Below are positions 15,831 to 25,794 of a stretch of 64,000 bases of DNA, one piece after another; the stretch's first letter is position 1, and every line of letters begins with the position of its first letter. The stretch is taken from contig CM043947.1 in NCBI GenBank assembly GCA_014529385.2, positions 115,089,587-115,153,586 on the forward strand, given 5' to 3'. A program made the translations under genes and the position numbers. Below the pieces are notes generated by a model, which was not told the origin of the DNA, did not search any database, and saw only the letters and a list, made by a program, of their open reading frames with translations. This stretch comes from Adiantum capillus-veneris (lineage: Eukaryota; Streptophyta; Polypodiopsida; Polypodiales; Pteridaceae).

Positions 15831-16690
15831 GATGTTGGCTTGTTGTCTTGAGACTTTGTCTCCTTCTTCTTCTTGGACCAGCAATCCTTCTTGACGTGGC
15901 CCTTCTTGCCGTAGTGCCAACATTCAAGAACTGACTTTGTGCGTGACTTGCTCCGTCTTCAGCGATCACGACCCTTTTGGTTTTTGAACCTCTCCTTAGG
16001 CCTTCCTCTTGTTTCTACTAACAATGCAACACTTGATGATTCTCCTATGCTTCTCCTTCGCATTTCCTCGCTTAGGAGAACACCCACAACATCATCAAAC
16101 TTAAGAGTATTTGTGCCAGAAATAGAATTACTTACAACCATCACAAGGCTGTCCCAACTATCCGATAGAGATGATAGTATAAGGAGAGCTCGCACTTCGT
16201 AATCGAAATTGATTTTCACTGATCGAAGTTGACTTATGTTTGTGTTAAATTCATTTAGGTGTTCTGCAACTAAACCCTTCTGTGCCATCTTTAGATTGAA
16301 CAAGCGCTTCATAAGAAATACCTTATTGGATGCCGATGGTTTCTCGTAGAAGTCATCAAGTGACTTCATCAAGTCCTCCATGGTCTTCATCTACAAAACA
16401 TTGAAGGCCACCGTTGACGCTAAGCTTAACCGGATTGTTCCCAGTGCCTTTCGATCAAGGACAATCCATGCTTCATCTACCATCGTTGCGGGCTTCTTTG
16501 CAAGACCGCCTAGTGGCAAATAGAAGTCCTTCTGGTAGAGATAGTCTTCAATCTACATCTTCCAATGTTGGTAGTTTTTACCGTTGAACTTCTCAATCTT
16601 GAGCTTCCCTTCCTCCGCCATAACTCCCACTCAATTCAAGGAATCCTTTCCTTGAGATAATTTAGCTACGAGCAAACCTTTCTCTGATAC
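15831..16690 (-). pseudogene. gag: Copia B gag (UBN2-type) with zinc knuckle, broken
   Basis: Gag forms the particle that packages element RNA. The open block 15,959-16,390 contains KVFLMKRLFNLKMAQKGLV, HLNEFNTNISQLRS and LLSSLSDSWDSLV-like words typical of the copia gag UBN2 family. Downstream, about 15,868-15,927, is a CCHC zinc knuckle whose second Cys is replaced by Tyr (CWHYGKKGHVKKDC). Frameshifts separate the knuckle from the main block, and an upstream stop separates the first part (16,390-16,690). The sister copy in copia A keeps all four zinc ligands. Confidence 0.85.
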
Positions 16691-16694
16691 CAGT

Positions 16695-16779
16695 TGTTAA
16701 GAAATAAGACGTAGCTAAATAGATATTTGAGTAGATTACTTAATGGAGAGAGATAGATTTCACACACAAGAGATTATAG

Positions 16780-16826
<47 letters not shown>

Positions 16827-17523
16827 CACGATATACGTGGTTCACCCAATGTGGGCTACGTCCACGGGAAAGCAACCACTCATTGGCTTTAGCACTTCAA
16901 AAGAAGAAGTAGTTTACAAAGGGAGTCAACCCTTAATAGAGCTCCCACCTTGCTTCACTCTCACCACCTCACACTCACCTTGTTGCATCAACTTCACACT
17001 ATATAATGTGTGTAGAAATGGTCTCCTTTTATAGGCCAAAAGGGATGCCCTCTCTTATGAGATGCAGCCATGTGTAGCCGCCCTTGTGCGAATAACTCCA
17101 AATCAGACCCTCCAATCCGCCCATGTGTGGCCGCCCTTGAGAAGACAAGTCTGCTTTTGAATTCGGCCACCGGCCATTGAATTCGGCCACTGGCCATCAG
17201 CCATTGACTTCTGACCACCGGCCACCGGTCATTGACTACAGGCCACTGGCCAATCGACCGGTTGTTTTCCGACCACTTTCTGGCCGCCGTCTGACCATAA
17301 TATTCCAGAAAAAAGGAATATTCCGGCGAGGGAAAAAAAAAGTCTCGGGGGCCTCCGCCCCCGAGGCCCCCAAAGTTGCCCCTGATTCTTATCCGTGAAA
17401 ATTTTGGTTTCTAGTGAGTGATTTTCCTTCACGCACGATGGCTTCTCCTCATAATGGGGGCCTTACAAATGTGCGCTTTTACCACATAAAATTACAAGGG
17501 TAAATCAGGCTCCATACTTAACA
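16695..17523 (-). repeat. Copia B 5' long terminal repeat
   Basis: 829 bp, 65 bp longer than its partner. The excess comes from a longer GA tract (about 16,781-16,820) and small duplications in the CCACCGGCC-rich part and near 17,300. It carries the promoter that would drive minus-strand transcription of copia B. Confidence 0.93.
17028..17034 (-). promoter_or_regulatory. TATA box of copia B 5' LTR
   Basis: On the minus strand the sequence is CCTATAAAAGGAG. The same box is present in every LTR of this family in the window (4145, 12,470, 33,909 and 52,722), which argues for conservation of the promoter. Confidence 0.7.
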
Positions 17524-17651
17524 AGTTGTTGGCGCATGCAGTATGCTCCATGGGGAGGAGGAGGTTGAGTGAGTGTCCAGTTGGTGCCGCAAAGGAGTGA
17601 GAGAGATAGAGAGTGTGGCGGTCAAAGAGAGAGAAATAATGGTCGTCAAAT

Positions 17652-17765
<114 letters not shown>

Positions 17766-19148
17766 TGACGGCCGTGAGAGAAAGAGAGAGTTGGTTGGTT
17801 GTGGTGCTTCGTTATTTGGCAGAGCCGCCCTCTGCATGGTGTGGCTGGCAAGAAACAAAAGAGGGAATGCGAAAAGAGGTTGCATGGGGTTGGGCTGGCG
17901 GTTGTAGCAAGAGTGTGTGTGTGTGTGTGGTGTGGGCACGCTGTGTTGCACTCATAGAATTCTGTTGTAGCACTCGCGCAGTTCAAAGACTGGACAAGAA
18001 CACGACAGCATGGCTCATGCAGGTGGATCACCTACACTTGCTGTGGTCTGTACTTCTATGCAGCCGTCCTCAACCACCAACCAATGACTTCCACTCATCT
18101 TCCAATTACCGGCCGCTTGCCCACCTGCAAATGACGCAAACTCTCTTTCTCACTAGTTGTAGCTTATCAAAAAGGCATGAATGGCCGTTTTCCTTCATCT
18201 CCAGTTTGCATGTTGCAAATGGGTGGTGCAGGTCGGGCGGTATTTCATGCCACGAAAACTTTTAGATCCACTTTTCTCACTTCGTACACCTATGGGCACT
18301 CCTTGTGTTGGCATTGGACAACAGTGCCATGATAGCATCTACTACGGCCACGAGTTGTGTGTGTGTTAAAAAAATTAAAAAAAAGTGGTGAATCTATGTC
18401 AGGGCTGGTTCCCGTTTCGATTCAAAGCCAAAGTTGGATCACCCTTGAATGAAGGTTTCCGACCTAACCACTCACTACAGCCTTTCAGATTGTTCTATGA
18501 TGATAAGCGCTTCGTTGTTACCTATTTTGATTGCATTGTGCAAGCGGTATTTGAATGTTACATTTTACATCTTGAAGGCTTAAACACCCAGACTTGACAC
18601 CCAATCAAGTGTGCTCAAACATAATTATATTGTTCTCTTCTTTTTTATCTTAATAAAAAACACTGCTACAACTTCTGTACCACAATACGCAAGCTCCTTT
18701 TCCTCACGTTCTGTAATATTCTCCGCTTTATTCTTCTTGTATTTCTACTCCCTAGTGTGCTAGAGAGGTCATCCAGTTTCCCTCATGATTATGTCAATTT
18801 ATTATCACAGCTACTTTACATGTTTTTCCAAAGGATTGCTTCCAAAGACAAGAGAGAGCCATGAAGTTTTAGGATACTTCTTTTACTATACTGGCTTGAT
18901 AACATTGATACTTTTAAGGATCTATTTTTTTCTAGTACATATCTAACTTGTAAGATGGGTAAAACCAGTATTGTTAGTTAACATAATCAACACATGCATT
19001 TATGAGAGCAAAAAGGATCTAAGCATTCAAACCACACTTGTGCATCTCGTATACAAGTATATCAAAAAGAAGTTCAAGAAGGAGAATTAGAAAACAGGAC
19101 TTAGCTTTTATCATTGTGATGATTTCTATAGACATTTGAACGTAGCAC

Positions 19149-19164
19149 CTTGCTTTGATACCAC
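19149..19164 (-). other. Element X primer binding site (tRNA-iMet)
   Basis: The minus strand reads TGGTATCAAAGCAAGG one base inside the long terminal repeat. It matches the 3' end of plant initiator-Met tRNA, as in copia elements, and sets the orientation of element X. Confidence 0.85.
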
Positions 19165-19648
19165 TGCTAGAGACGGAAACGTCGCGGTTGCCCTGCAAAA
19201 TACTCAAAATAACACTTTGCAATCCATGAAAAGCACAAATCGGCATACCTGGCACAATCCATAGCGCGTATGCAACGCCGTACTTGAACAAAGAGAGACA
19301 TAGAGCGGTAGAGAGAGGAAAGAAGCCTACCGGCGCACCTCCTAAAGCGGAGTGCTACGCCGGCACGGCGAGAGATAAGAGGGGAGAAGAAGTACACAGA
19401 CACTGGGTGCAATCTCCCCCCGTGCAAGAGTGACCATTTCCCTCTTGCACGTATTTAATTTATAGATTCTTGAATGGTCAAAGTGAGTACAAACTGGCCG
19501 GCCGGTCATAAATGGCCAAAGCTCATAAAGAGCACTTGAATAATAAAATGTACATAAAATATGATATCCTTTTGCAATAGCTTAGCTCGGTCAAGCCTTT
19601 TCCACCTGTCGCAGCTGCAATAAATAATAAGATATCAATTCCATAACA
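19165..19648 (-). repeat. Element X 5' long terminal repeat
   Basis: 484 bp, the same length as its partner at 7714-8197, running from TGCTAGAGACGG to CCATAACA. The following ATTCT (19,649-19,653) is the right target duplication. Confidence 0.9.
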
Positions 19649-19796
19649 ATTCTCTTGTCAAGAATCCAACAAACCGTATGACTAATGATTTGAAATGCCA
19701 CCTTACAAGCGTTCCCTCCAGAAACATAAGCCACATGAACTCTATCAACTCTAAACATGAGAATATGGTCTTCCGTCCCAAAACCTAAGACATTTC

Positions 19797-22110
19797 ATGA
19801 GTTTCGAGTGTTTGTCTTTTTCTCTATCAATTCTAGGAGTGGAGAAAACTTCTTTTTTGGATGAAAACACCAATTTGAACTTGCAATCCTCAGCACCTTC
19901 ATCTTTAACACTTACCCAAATAAAGAACACACATCATCTTCATGTTGATGTATTGCAAGAGTACGCACCATTGCAGAAATGTAGGCGAGAGTCTTTCTTA
20001 TCTCAACGGGAGAAAGAACTTAGAAGGACAAACAAGGAACATCATTTGGATATGTGGACTGATGGGTCCATTTATCCAAAGGATCCTACTACAAATGAAC
20101 CACCTCCCTTTGCTAATATCACTAATGTCTTACATTTCACAGGCGATGGCAAGGATGGGCTATTGGGATACACCAAACATTTGAAAATGAGAGGATTGAA
20201 TGCAAAAAGGCAAAGAAACTTCCTGGCGATGGAGAACATGCAGCTGAAGAAACTTAATGAAGCATGCTCTCAAAATATTTCATCAAACGAAGAGACAATC
20301 CAAGGCCTTAAGAAGAAGATCACAAGTTTGCAAGAGGAAGACACCGTGCTTGGTAGTCAAAAAAGAAAACGAGATCTGTGCAACATTGAGAACATGAAGA
20401 TTGGTAGTGATGGCCTGAAAAAATGAATACCAGCTTTAAGGTAACTCGAAGTTTGTTTTTGCTTTTGTATCTTCAATGTGCTTCATTAAGAAATGGATAC
20501 ACTTTCCTATACATGATCATAACACATGGTTCTTTTTTGGCAGGTCTTTACTGCATCTAAACTCGAATGGTGAAGGCTTCAATGCTGGAGTGCATTACAA
20601 CCGTCTAGTTCCAAAAGAAGTAGTTGAAGAGATGATAACTCAGAAAAAATTTTGTAAGTTGAAAGGGAGGCTCCTTACCTTCTTCATGAATCAGTTGGAA
20701 CCAATGGAAGTGCAAGCAATACTTGATGAGAGTGGCATCTTGTAGATGAGATACATGACACTCTTCAAAGCATTAGCTAAAAAGTCTCAAAATAAACTAT
20801 AGAGAGGATCATTGCTGCCAAAGCCAGCACATGTAAAGGCTGCTCGCTGGCATGTAAACGATGAGGTGTTTGAGAAACTTGGGTCATCATTCCGTATTGT
20901 TCTTAGGCAAGGGCGGCAAAGAGGTACATTTTAACGAGCACAACAACCTCTTCGTTCATCTTGAAGCATTGCAAAGGTATGCAATTCACTTATCTGATTA
21001 GTAGAGACGAGTGTGATGGGGTTCTCTAGTTTGTTTTGAAGCTCGACGAGTGCAATGTCCTGAAGAACAAGAAGCTGGAGAGAGTCACCATTACCCTCGT
21101 GAACAGAGCTCTGGATCCATCAATAACGAAAGAGGATCCACGATACTTCAGCGTGTAGTCAAAAAACAACATTCTAACTCTATGATATTTTCAAGTATAC
21201 TTCGTTCACTCTATAATAACAAAAATATTGATCATTTGGTTGTTGATTTGTGTTTTCAGTTTTCACTGCAGGTTGATAAGGAAAATTTTGAAATCCTGGA
21301 TTGGGTTTTTAGTCAAACCCAACTTCCTTCTATCATCAGTGATGAACAAAGAAACGAAGTCGTTCTTTTAGTGGAAGGATTTGGTGACTATACAGTGGAA
21401 TGGCACATGGCAGGTGACTTAAAGACTCTTAAGTATATGTACAACATAACACATGGAGAAATTGTGGCAAATCCATGCTTATATTGCATGGCTGATGCAC
21501 AATCTCTTGAGAGTGTGCAATGGAATGGAGCTCCCAATAGACATTACGTCTGTACACTTCATGCACTCTATTGAATAATTGAAAAGGTGGTTCATTTGTA
21601 CATATGTTTTGCATGGACATTAAAGCCAGAGAGTGAGTCGAAAAGAGTGATCAAAGCATTAGAGGGAGTGATCTAAGACATTGCTTTGCATGGAGGCAAT
21701 GTCAAAATTGAAGAGGACCCTAAGATGTCTCAAAGTCGTTACAAGGTATCTAGGAAAGCATCAATAGGCGGCGTGAAGACCACAAGGTTTCTTGGGTTTA
21801 GCCTCAAAGATTCAGATAGAGAAGAAAGAAGAAACCTATTCAACAAATGGAAACAGTTACATAAAGTGGCTAAAGACAATGCTAGTGGTGGGGCAATTCA
21901 AAATCACAAGGCGAACATATGGAAATCACTAGATAAAATTTTCCACTACGTTGAGCAGCATTCTTGGGACCAAAGTAATCCCACATCATTTAAAGCAGCC
22001 TTGCTAGATTGGAAGAAGGCTTACCTTACAAGGTGGGTGGGAAACATATCACACATTACATGGTGGGTTAGCATTCTACGTATACAAAACAAAATTTAAA
22101 ACTGTACTCT
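19797..22110 (+). pseudogene. Element T transposase-like gene, multi-exon, broken
   Basis: I do not recognise this protein with certainty. Exon 1 (19,797-20,440) has a Lys/Glu-rich coiled-coil end and a basic QKRKR. A GT-AG intron fits 20,441-20,543, and the next exon reads LNSNGEGFNAGVHYNRLVPK. Later blocks include LKLDECNVLKNKKLERVTI (about 21,040), HMAGDLKTLKYMY with Asp at 21,416, CLYC at 21,478-21,489, and an Arg/Lys-rich tail with FNKWKQLHKVAKD (about 21,840). An Asp in a GDLK motif followed by CxxC is what I associate with DDE transposases of large eukaryotic transposons such as Zisupton/KDZ or Plavaka types. Several in-frame stops occur (20,424, 20,743, 21,572). It lies just inside element T on the plus strand and is the best transposase candidate. 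Confidence 0.5.
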
Positions 22111-22463
22111 ACTGACCATTTTGTTTTATTTCAATGCAACACATACTGTTCAACCATGGTCCATATTTTGCCAAGACATACGGCTCACTATCAATATGAT
22201 CCACACAAGGAATGGAAAAAAACCATTACATGGCAAGAACAGGTTATTTTAAGCACATTAGACATTGGGGAGGAAAGGATAAGTCCAATAGCCTATTAGA
22301 GTTACACCAATGGACTTATAGATGACTAATTTATAGAGCAAGGTAGAAGGAGCTTCTTAAGAGTTCAGAAATTACACGGTCTTTACAACACATCCGCAAA
22401 GAGAAGAAATAGATGTCTTGGGGAAATTCAAATATGGGGGAGTGTCATGCAAGGTGGCAACAG

Positions 22464-24235
22464 TCAGGAGTTAGGAGCGGGAGAAGATGGACCTGAGCCC
22501 GTTGTTTTTATCCTCTTCGATGCACCTCCTTCTTCCTCACTTTTTACCTCTTCAATGAACAAGCTCTGCAGACGAGCTCGTTTCTCTGTTGATGGCAGCA
22601 TCTCCACAGGCATCAGGCGTCTTCTTTCACTCAAAAATAGCCGATTGTTGTATGGATCTAGGATCTCCAGGTCCTCAAACCCTACATCCAGAGCCTGAGC
22701 TGTGTAGGACATGAAATAGGGGGCTCTGAGTGCTTGGCACCCATACCCAATGCCAAAGATGCGTAGAGCAAACTGTTTCTCAATCCCAATTAGTCTTTTT
22801 ACGTTTAGTGGGAGGGGGTGCCCACCACACAATCTTGTAATAAATTTCATTGCAAACAGTGGGAACTTTGCATTGTCCTTGGAGTATTCCTTGTGGTACA
22901 TAGTGATCTACAAAAAAAATAGTAAAGCATTTATGGGCCGTAAGTGAAATGAGTACAATTGCCAAGTACTTGAATTGTTTCTACAAACCTTTTTGTGGTT
23001 GAAACGCCTGATGTAGTGAGACAACGCCGCATCCTTGCCTTGTACTCCAGTGACAAGCCCTTGTCGTGACCCTCCCGCTCTTTTAAGGAAACTATTGTCA
23101 TACACTAGCACCTGTCAACAAAAAGATTGATCATGTTATTTTATCACTGGGCCATCTCCAATACCATCTCAATGCCTTTAAAAATTACCATCTGATTCTC
23201 GTCCATTTTCAGTGTCGACCTTCCCCACAAGTGAATAGACTGACTATTCATTACTTGAGCTTTGGGTTCCACGAGCCTACCCATGTTTTCCAAGCCGAGT
23301 TGTTTTGTTGTCGATTGAAACTGCTCATCTGTTGGAAAATTGGCGTCTCTGGACTTCGCTTCATTGAATGTATCTTTGATCAGTTGCCACCCTAAAGTAA
23401 ACTGTGAGTCGTGGACAACTATGTCAGCAATAAGATGTTGGTCCACTCCATCATCATCCGCAAATCCCCTGTTTGCCTCATAAAAATTTGCAATTGCAAC
23501 TAAGCAGTAGTCCTCCCGTATATTCAGCTCATGCATGATATCTGTGAGAAAAACGTAGTGGGTGTCGCCCGCCATAGCAAAGATGGGAGCTCCATTTAGA
23601 GGCAAAGTCACTTCCTTATTTGGTCTTTCTTGCTTGCACCCTTTTGCTCCATCTGCAAGAGAATCAAGAGTTAAGTCGGCATAAAATGTTTTCTTTAATA
23701 CTTCTATCCACTCTTCTTCTGGGTCAAAATGTACCTCCACATCCTCTACCTCTTCCTCCGGTGCCAATGGACAACTATCGAAAGTTGTTGACTAAGAAGT
23801 CTATGACTCACCATCCGGCTACAAGTATAAGTAACATACAAACCTGTGGTAGAATTCCACTAAGAAAAACTTTTAGAAGTGCTTCATACACTTGTCTTGT
23901 ACAAGCAGTGCATTGGAGAGAAATTTTTCTAGACGGCGATTCAGTCTCCTTGAAGCACTCTTGTCAGGGTCAAAGTCAGTTGGGTACACGTATCTCTTGC
24001 CATCAACTGTCATAGAATTGTCACAAATGACTGCCTCATACTGTTGCAAATAGATTTGTAGGTACTCAAATGAGCAATCTATAATCCTTTGTATAGAAAA
24101 CTTTGCATTAAACATTCCTAATAGTTTTGTTGCACGGTGATGAGCACGGGTGTTGTATAAGAATGTGAATAGTTTTTCTTCACATGTATCCTCGTCCACA
24201 ACATCTATCTCCAAGATCCCCGTGACTGAAAGAAA
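22464..24235 (-). CDS. Unrecognised multi-exon gene of element T
   Basis: Four open blocks on the minus strand can be linked: 23,873-24,235 (starting after a pyrimidine-rich acceptor, with DVVDEDTCEEKLFTFLYNTR and DPDKSASRRLNRRLEKFLSN), 23,144-23,767 (acidic start VEDVEVHFDPEEEW, then GDTHYVFLTDIMHELNIRED), 22,908-23,111, and 22,464-22,901 (ending KSEEEGGASKRIKTTGSG, which looks like a nuclear-localisation tail). GT-AG introns are plausible between them but not proven. The composition is normal for protein and the blocks are longer than chance, yet I know no matching family. The 5' exon lies beyond 24,292, where a tandem duplication begins in the intron. It converges with the transposase-like gene. 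Confidence 0.45.
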
Positions 24236-24745
24236 AAGCAAGCCAAAAATAATATTCAAAATTGGTATGTATTTGGTGTCATAACCAAGCAAATATTGAG
24301 CCTCGATTATCCTTCAAGGTCTCTATTTGCTTGGTTATGTCCCGTGCATTGATGTCATAATAGGTGACGTCACTTGAGTTAAAACCAGGCGAATAGCGGC
24401 CCCAAGAATCTCCGAAGAGCCCTATTCTCTTGGTTCTAACCCAAGTTGAATTTCCGTTGTACCCACAACGTCTCTCTCCAGGACTATGATCCCCATGACT
24501 GAAAGAAAAAGCAAGCCAAAACTACTATTCAAAATTGGTATGTATTTGGTGTCATAACCAAGCAAATATTGAGCCTTGAGTATCCCTCAAGGTCTCTATT
24601 CGCTTGGTTCTGTCCCGTGTGCTAATGTCATAATAGGTAACGTCAATTGAGTCAGAACCAAGCGAATATGGCCCCCAAGAATCTTCGAAGGGACCTATTT
24701 GCTTGGTTCTGATCCAAGTTGAATTTCTGTTGTACCCACGTCCAT
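24215..24745. repeat. 273-bp tandem duplication containing two hairpins per unit
   Basis: GATCCCCGTGACTGAAAG at 24,215 recurs as GATCCCCATGACTGAAAG at 24,488, and similarity continues to about 24,745. Each unit contains two foldbacks: ATAACCAAGCAAAT paired with TTGCTTGGTTATG or its variants, and AACCAGGCGAATA or AACCAAGCGAATA paired with TATTCTCTTGGTT or TTTGCTTGGTT. These belong to the same hairpin family as 25,795-27,900. The first unit overlaps the acceptor of the minus-strand gene. Confidence 0.75.
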
Positions 24746-24997
24746 TTGGAATAGGTGGATTAGACTAGAGCATTTAATGTTATCAGTAATAGATATATAG
24801 GCCTACTCACTCACTATGCCCAAACATAGCATTAAATAACAACTCAGGCACGGTCACATAAGGAGTATTTATTCCAACCATGTGGTGCAAGACTTCTAAT
24901 ATTACCCTAACAACCACTCTTTGGCCCTTGGAGTGTTGTTCCCAATGTGCTCTAACCCTGTCATGCAGTGGCTTCGGTGCGCACACAGTTAACATCA

Positions 24998-25078
<81 letters not shown>

Positions 25079-25790
25079 AAGAACCTGTCTCTGCAATATC
25101 CAATGGCACCGATTTGGATGGTGATGTCACAGGTCACTGAGAGCAAGAACCAGAAGGTGGCCAGGAGGAAGAGTAACAAAAGGCAAAGGCAAGGGCAATG
25201 GTGATGCGACAGAAAATGACTCAAACCAGTGGAGGTTGCTCAATGCAGGATCACGAGAGGTGGCCAAGGGGAAGAGTGTAAAAAAGGAAAAGGCAACTGT
25301 GATCTCTTTGTTCTACTTGGAGATTGAGATGGTGACTGCAAGGGCGATCGGCGTCTGGCTCTAAACGGTCACATGAAAAAGGCATGTGGGTTGTGCTCAC
25401 AAGGACAACTAGTAATAAATGGTCTCATATTCGAATGTAGTACGATCTACCAACCACAATCTTAGGTGTAATCAGGCGCATAAGTGAAGTTTTCACCCTT
25501 GCCGAGGTAAGCATTCTAAGTTGAGAGGCAGCACCCCCGCCAAACATTTGAGCACTCTTTTTCCTCTCTTCGCATCCTCTACTGCCCATCATTTTAACTC
25601 TACCCCTGTTGATACTACACGGTAAGCAAACCATCTCTTTTATGCTCCCAACCCTTTTTGTGCACCTCCTCTCACTCTGTAGTGCTCCTCCTTTTTGTGC
25701 ATCCACCTCTTACTCGTGTTCTGCACCGCTTTAGTGACGCATAACTGTACACACAGTGAAGAGGTATGCAACTACACTTTTGTGCACTTG
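24746..25790. other. Element T spacer with GA microsatellite
   Basis: A GA run fills about 25,001-25,073. The minus strand at 24,807-24,940 may be coding, but nothing recognisable is present. The remainder shows no supported gene. Confidence 0.5.
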
Positions 25791-25794
25791 TATT

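Larger units (their letters stand above)
12158..17523 (-). mobile_element. Ty1/copia element B, complete structure
   Basis: The long terminal repeats are 12,158-12,921 and 16,695-17,523, both TGTTAAGAAATAAGACGTAG...CATACTTAACA. The target duplication AGTTG lies at 12,153-12,157 and 17,524-17,528. The minus strand beside the right repeat reads TGGTATCAGAGA (initiator-Met primer site) and beside the left repeat AAGTGGGAGAT (purine tract). Gag, protease, integrase, reverse transcriptase and RNase H follow in copia order on the minus strand. Stops and a deletion in reverse transcriptase make it defective. At 5.4 kb it is close to normal copia length, and it is the youngest level of the nest. Confidence 0.95.

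Noticed and set aside
16837-17034. Plus-strand open frames repeated in each copia LTR (12,280, 16,837, 33,734)
   Set aside because: Antisense to the element and conserved only because LTRs are copies.
19149-19164. Possible tRNA gene at TGGTATCAAAGC sites
   Set aside because: Only the 3' complement of the tRNA is present; these are primer binding sites.
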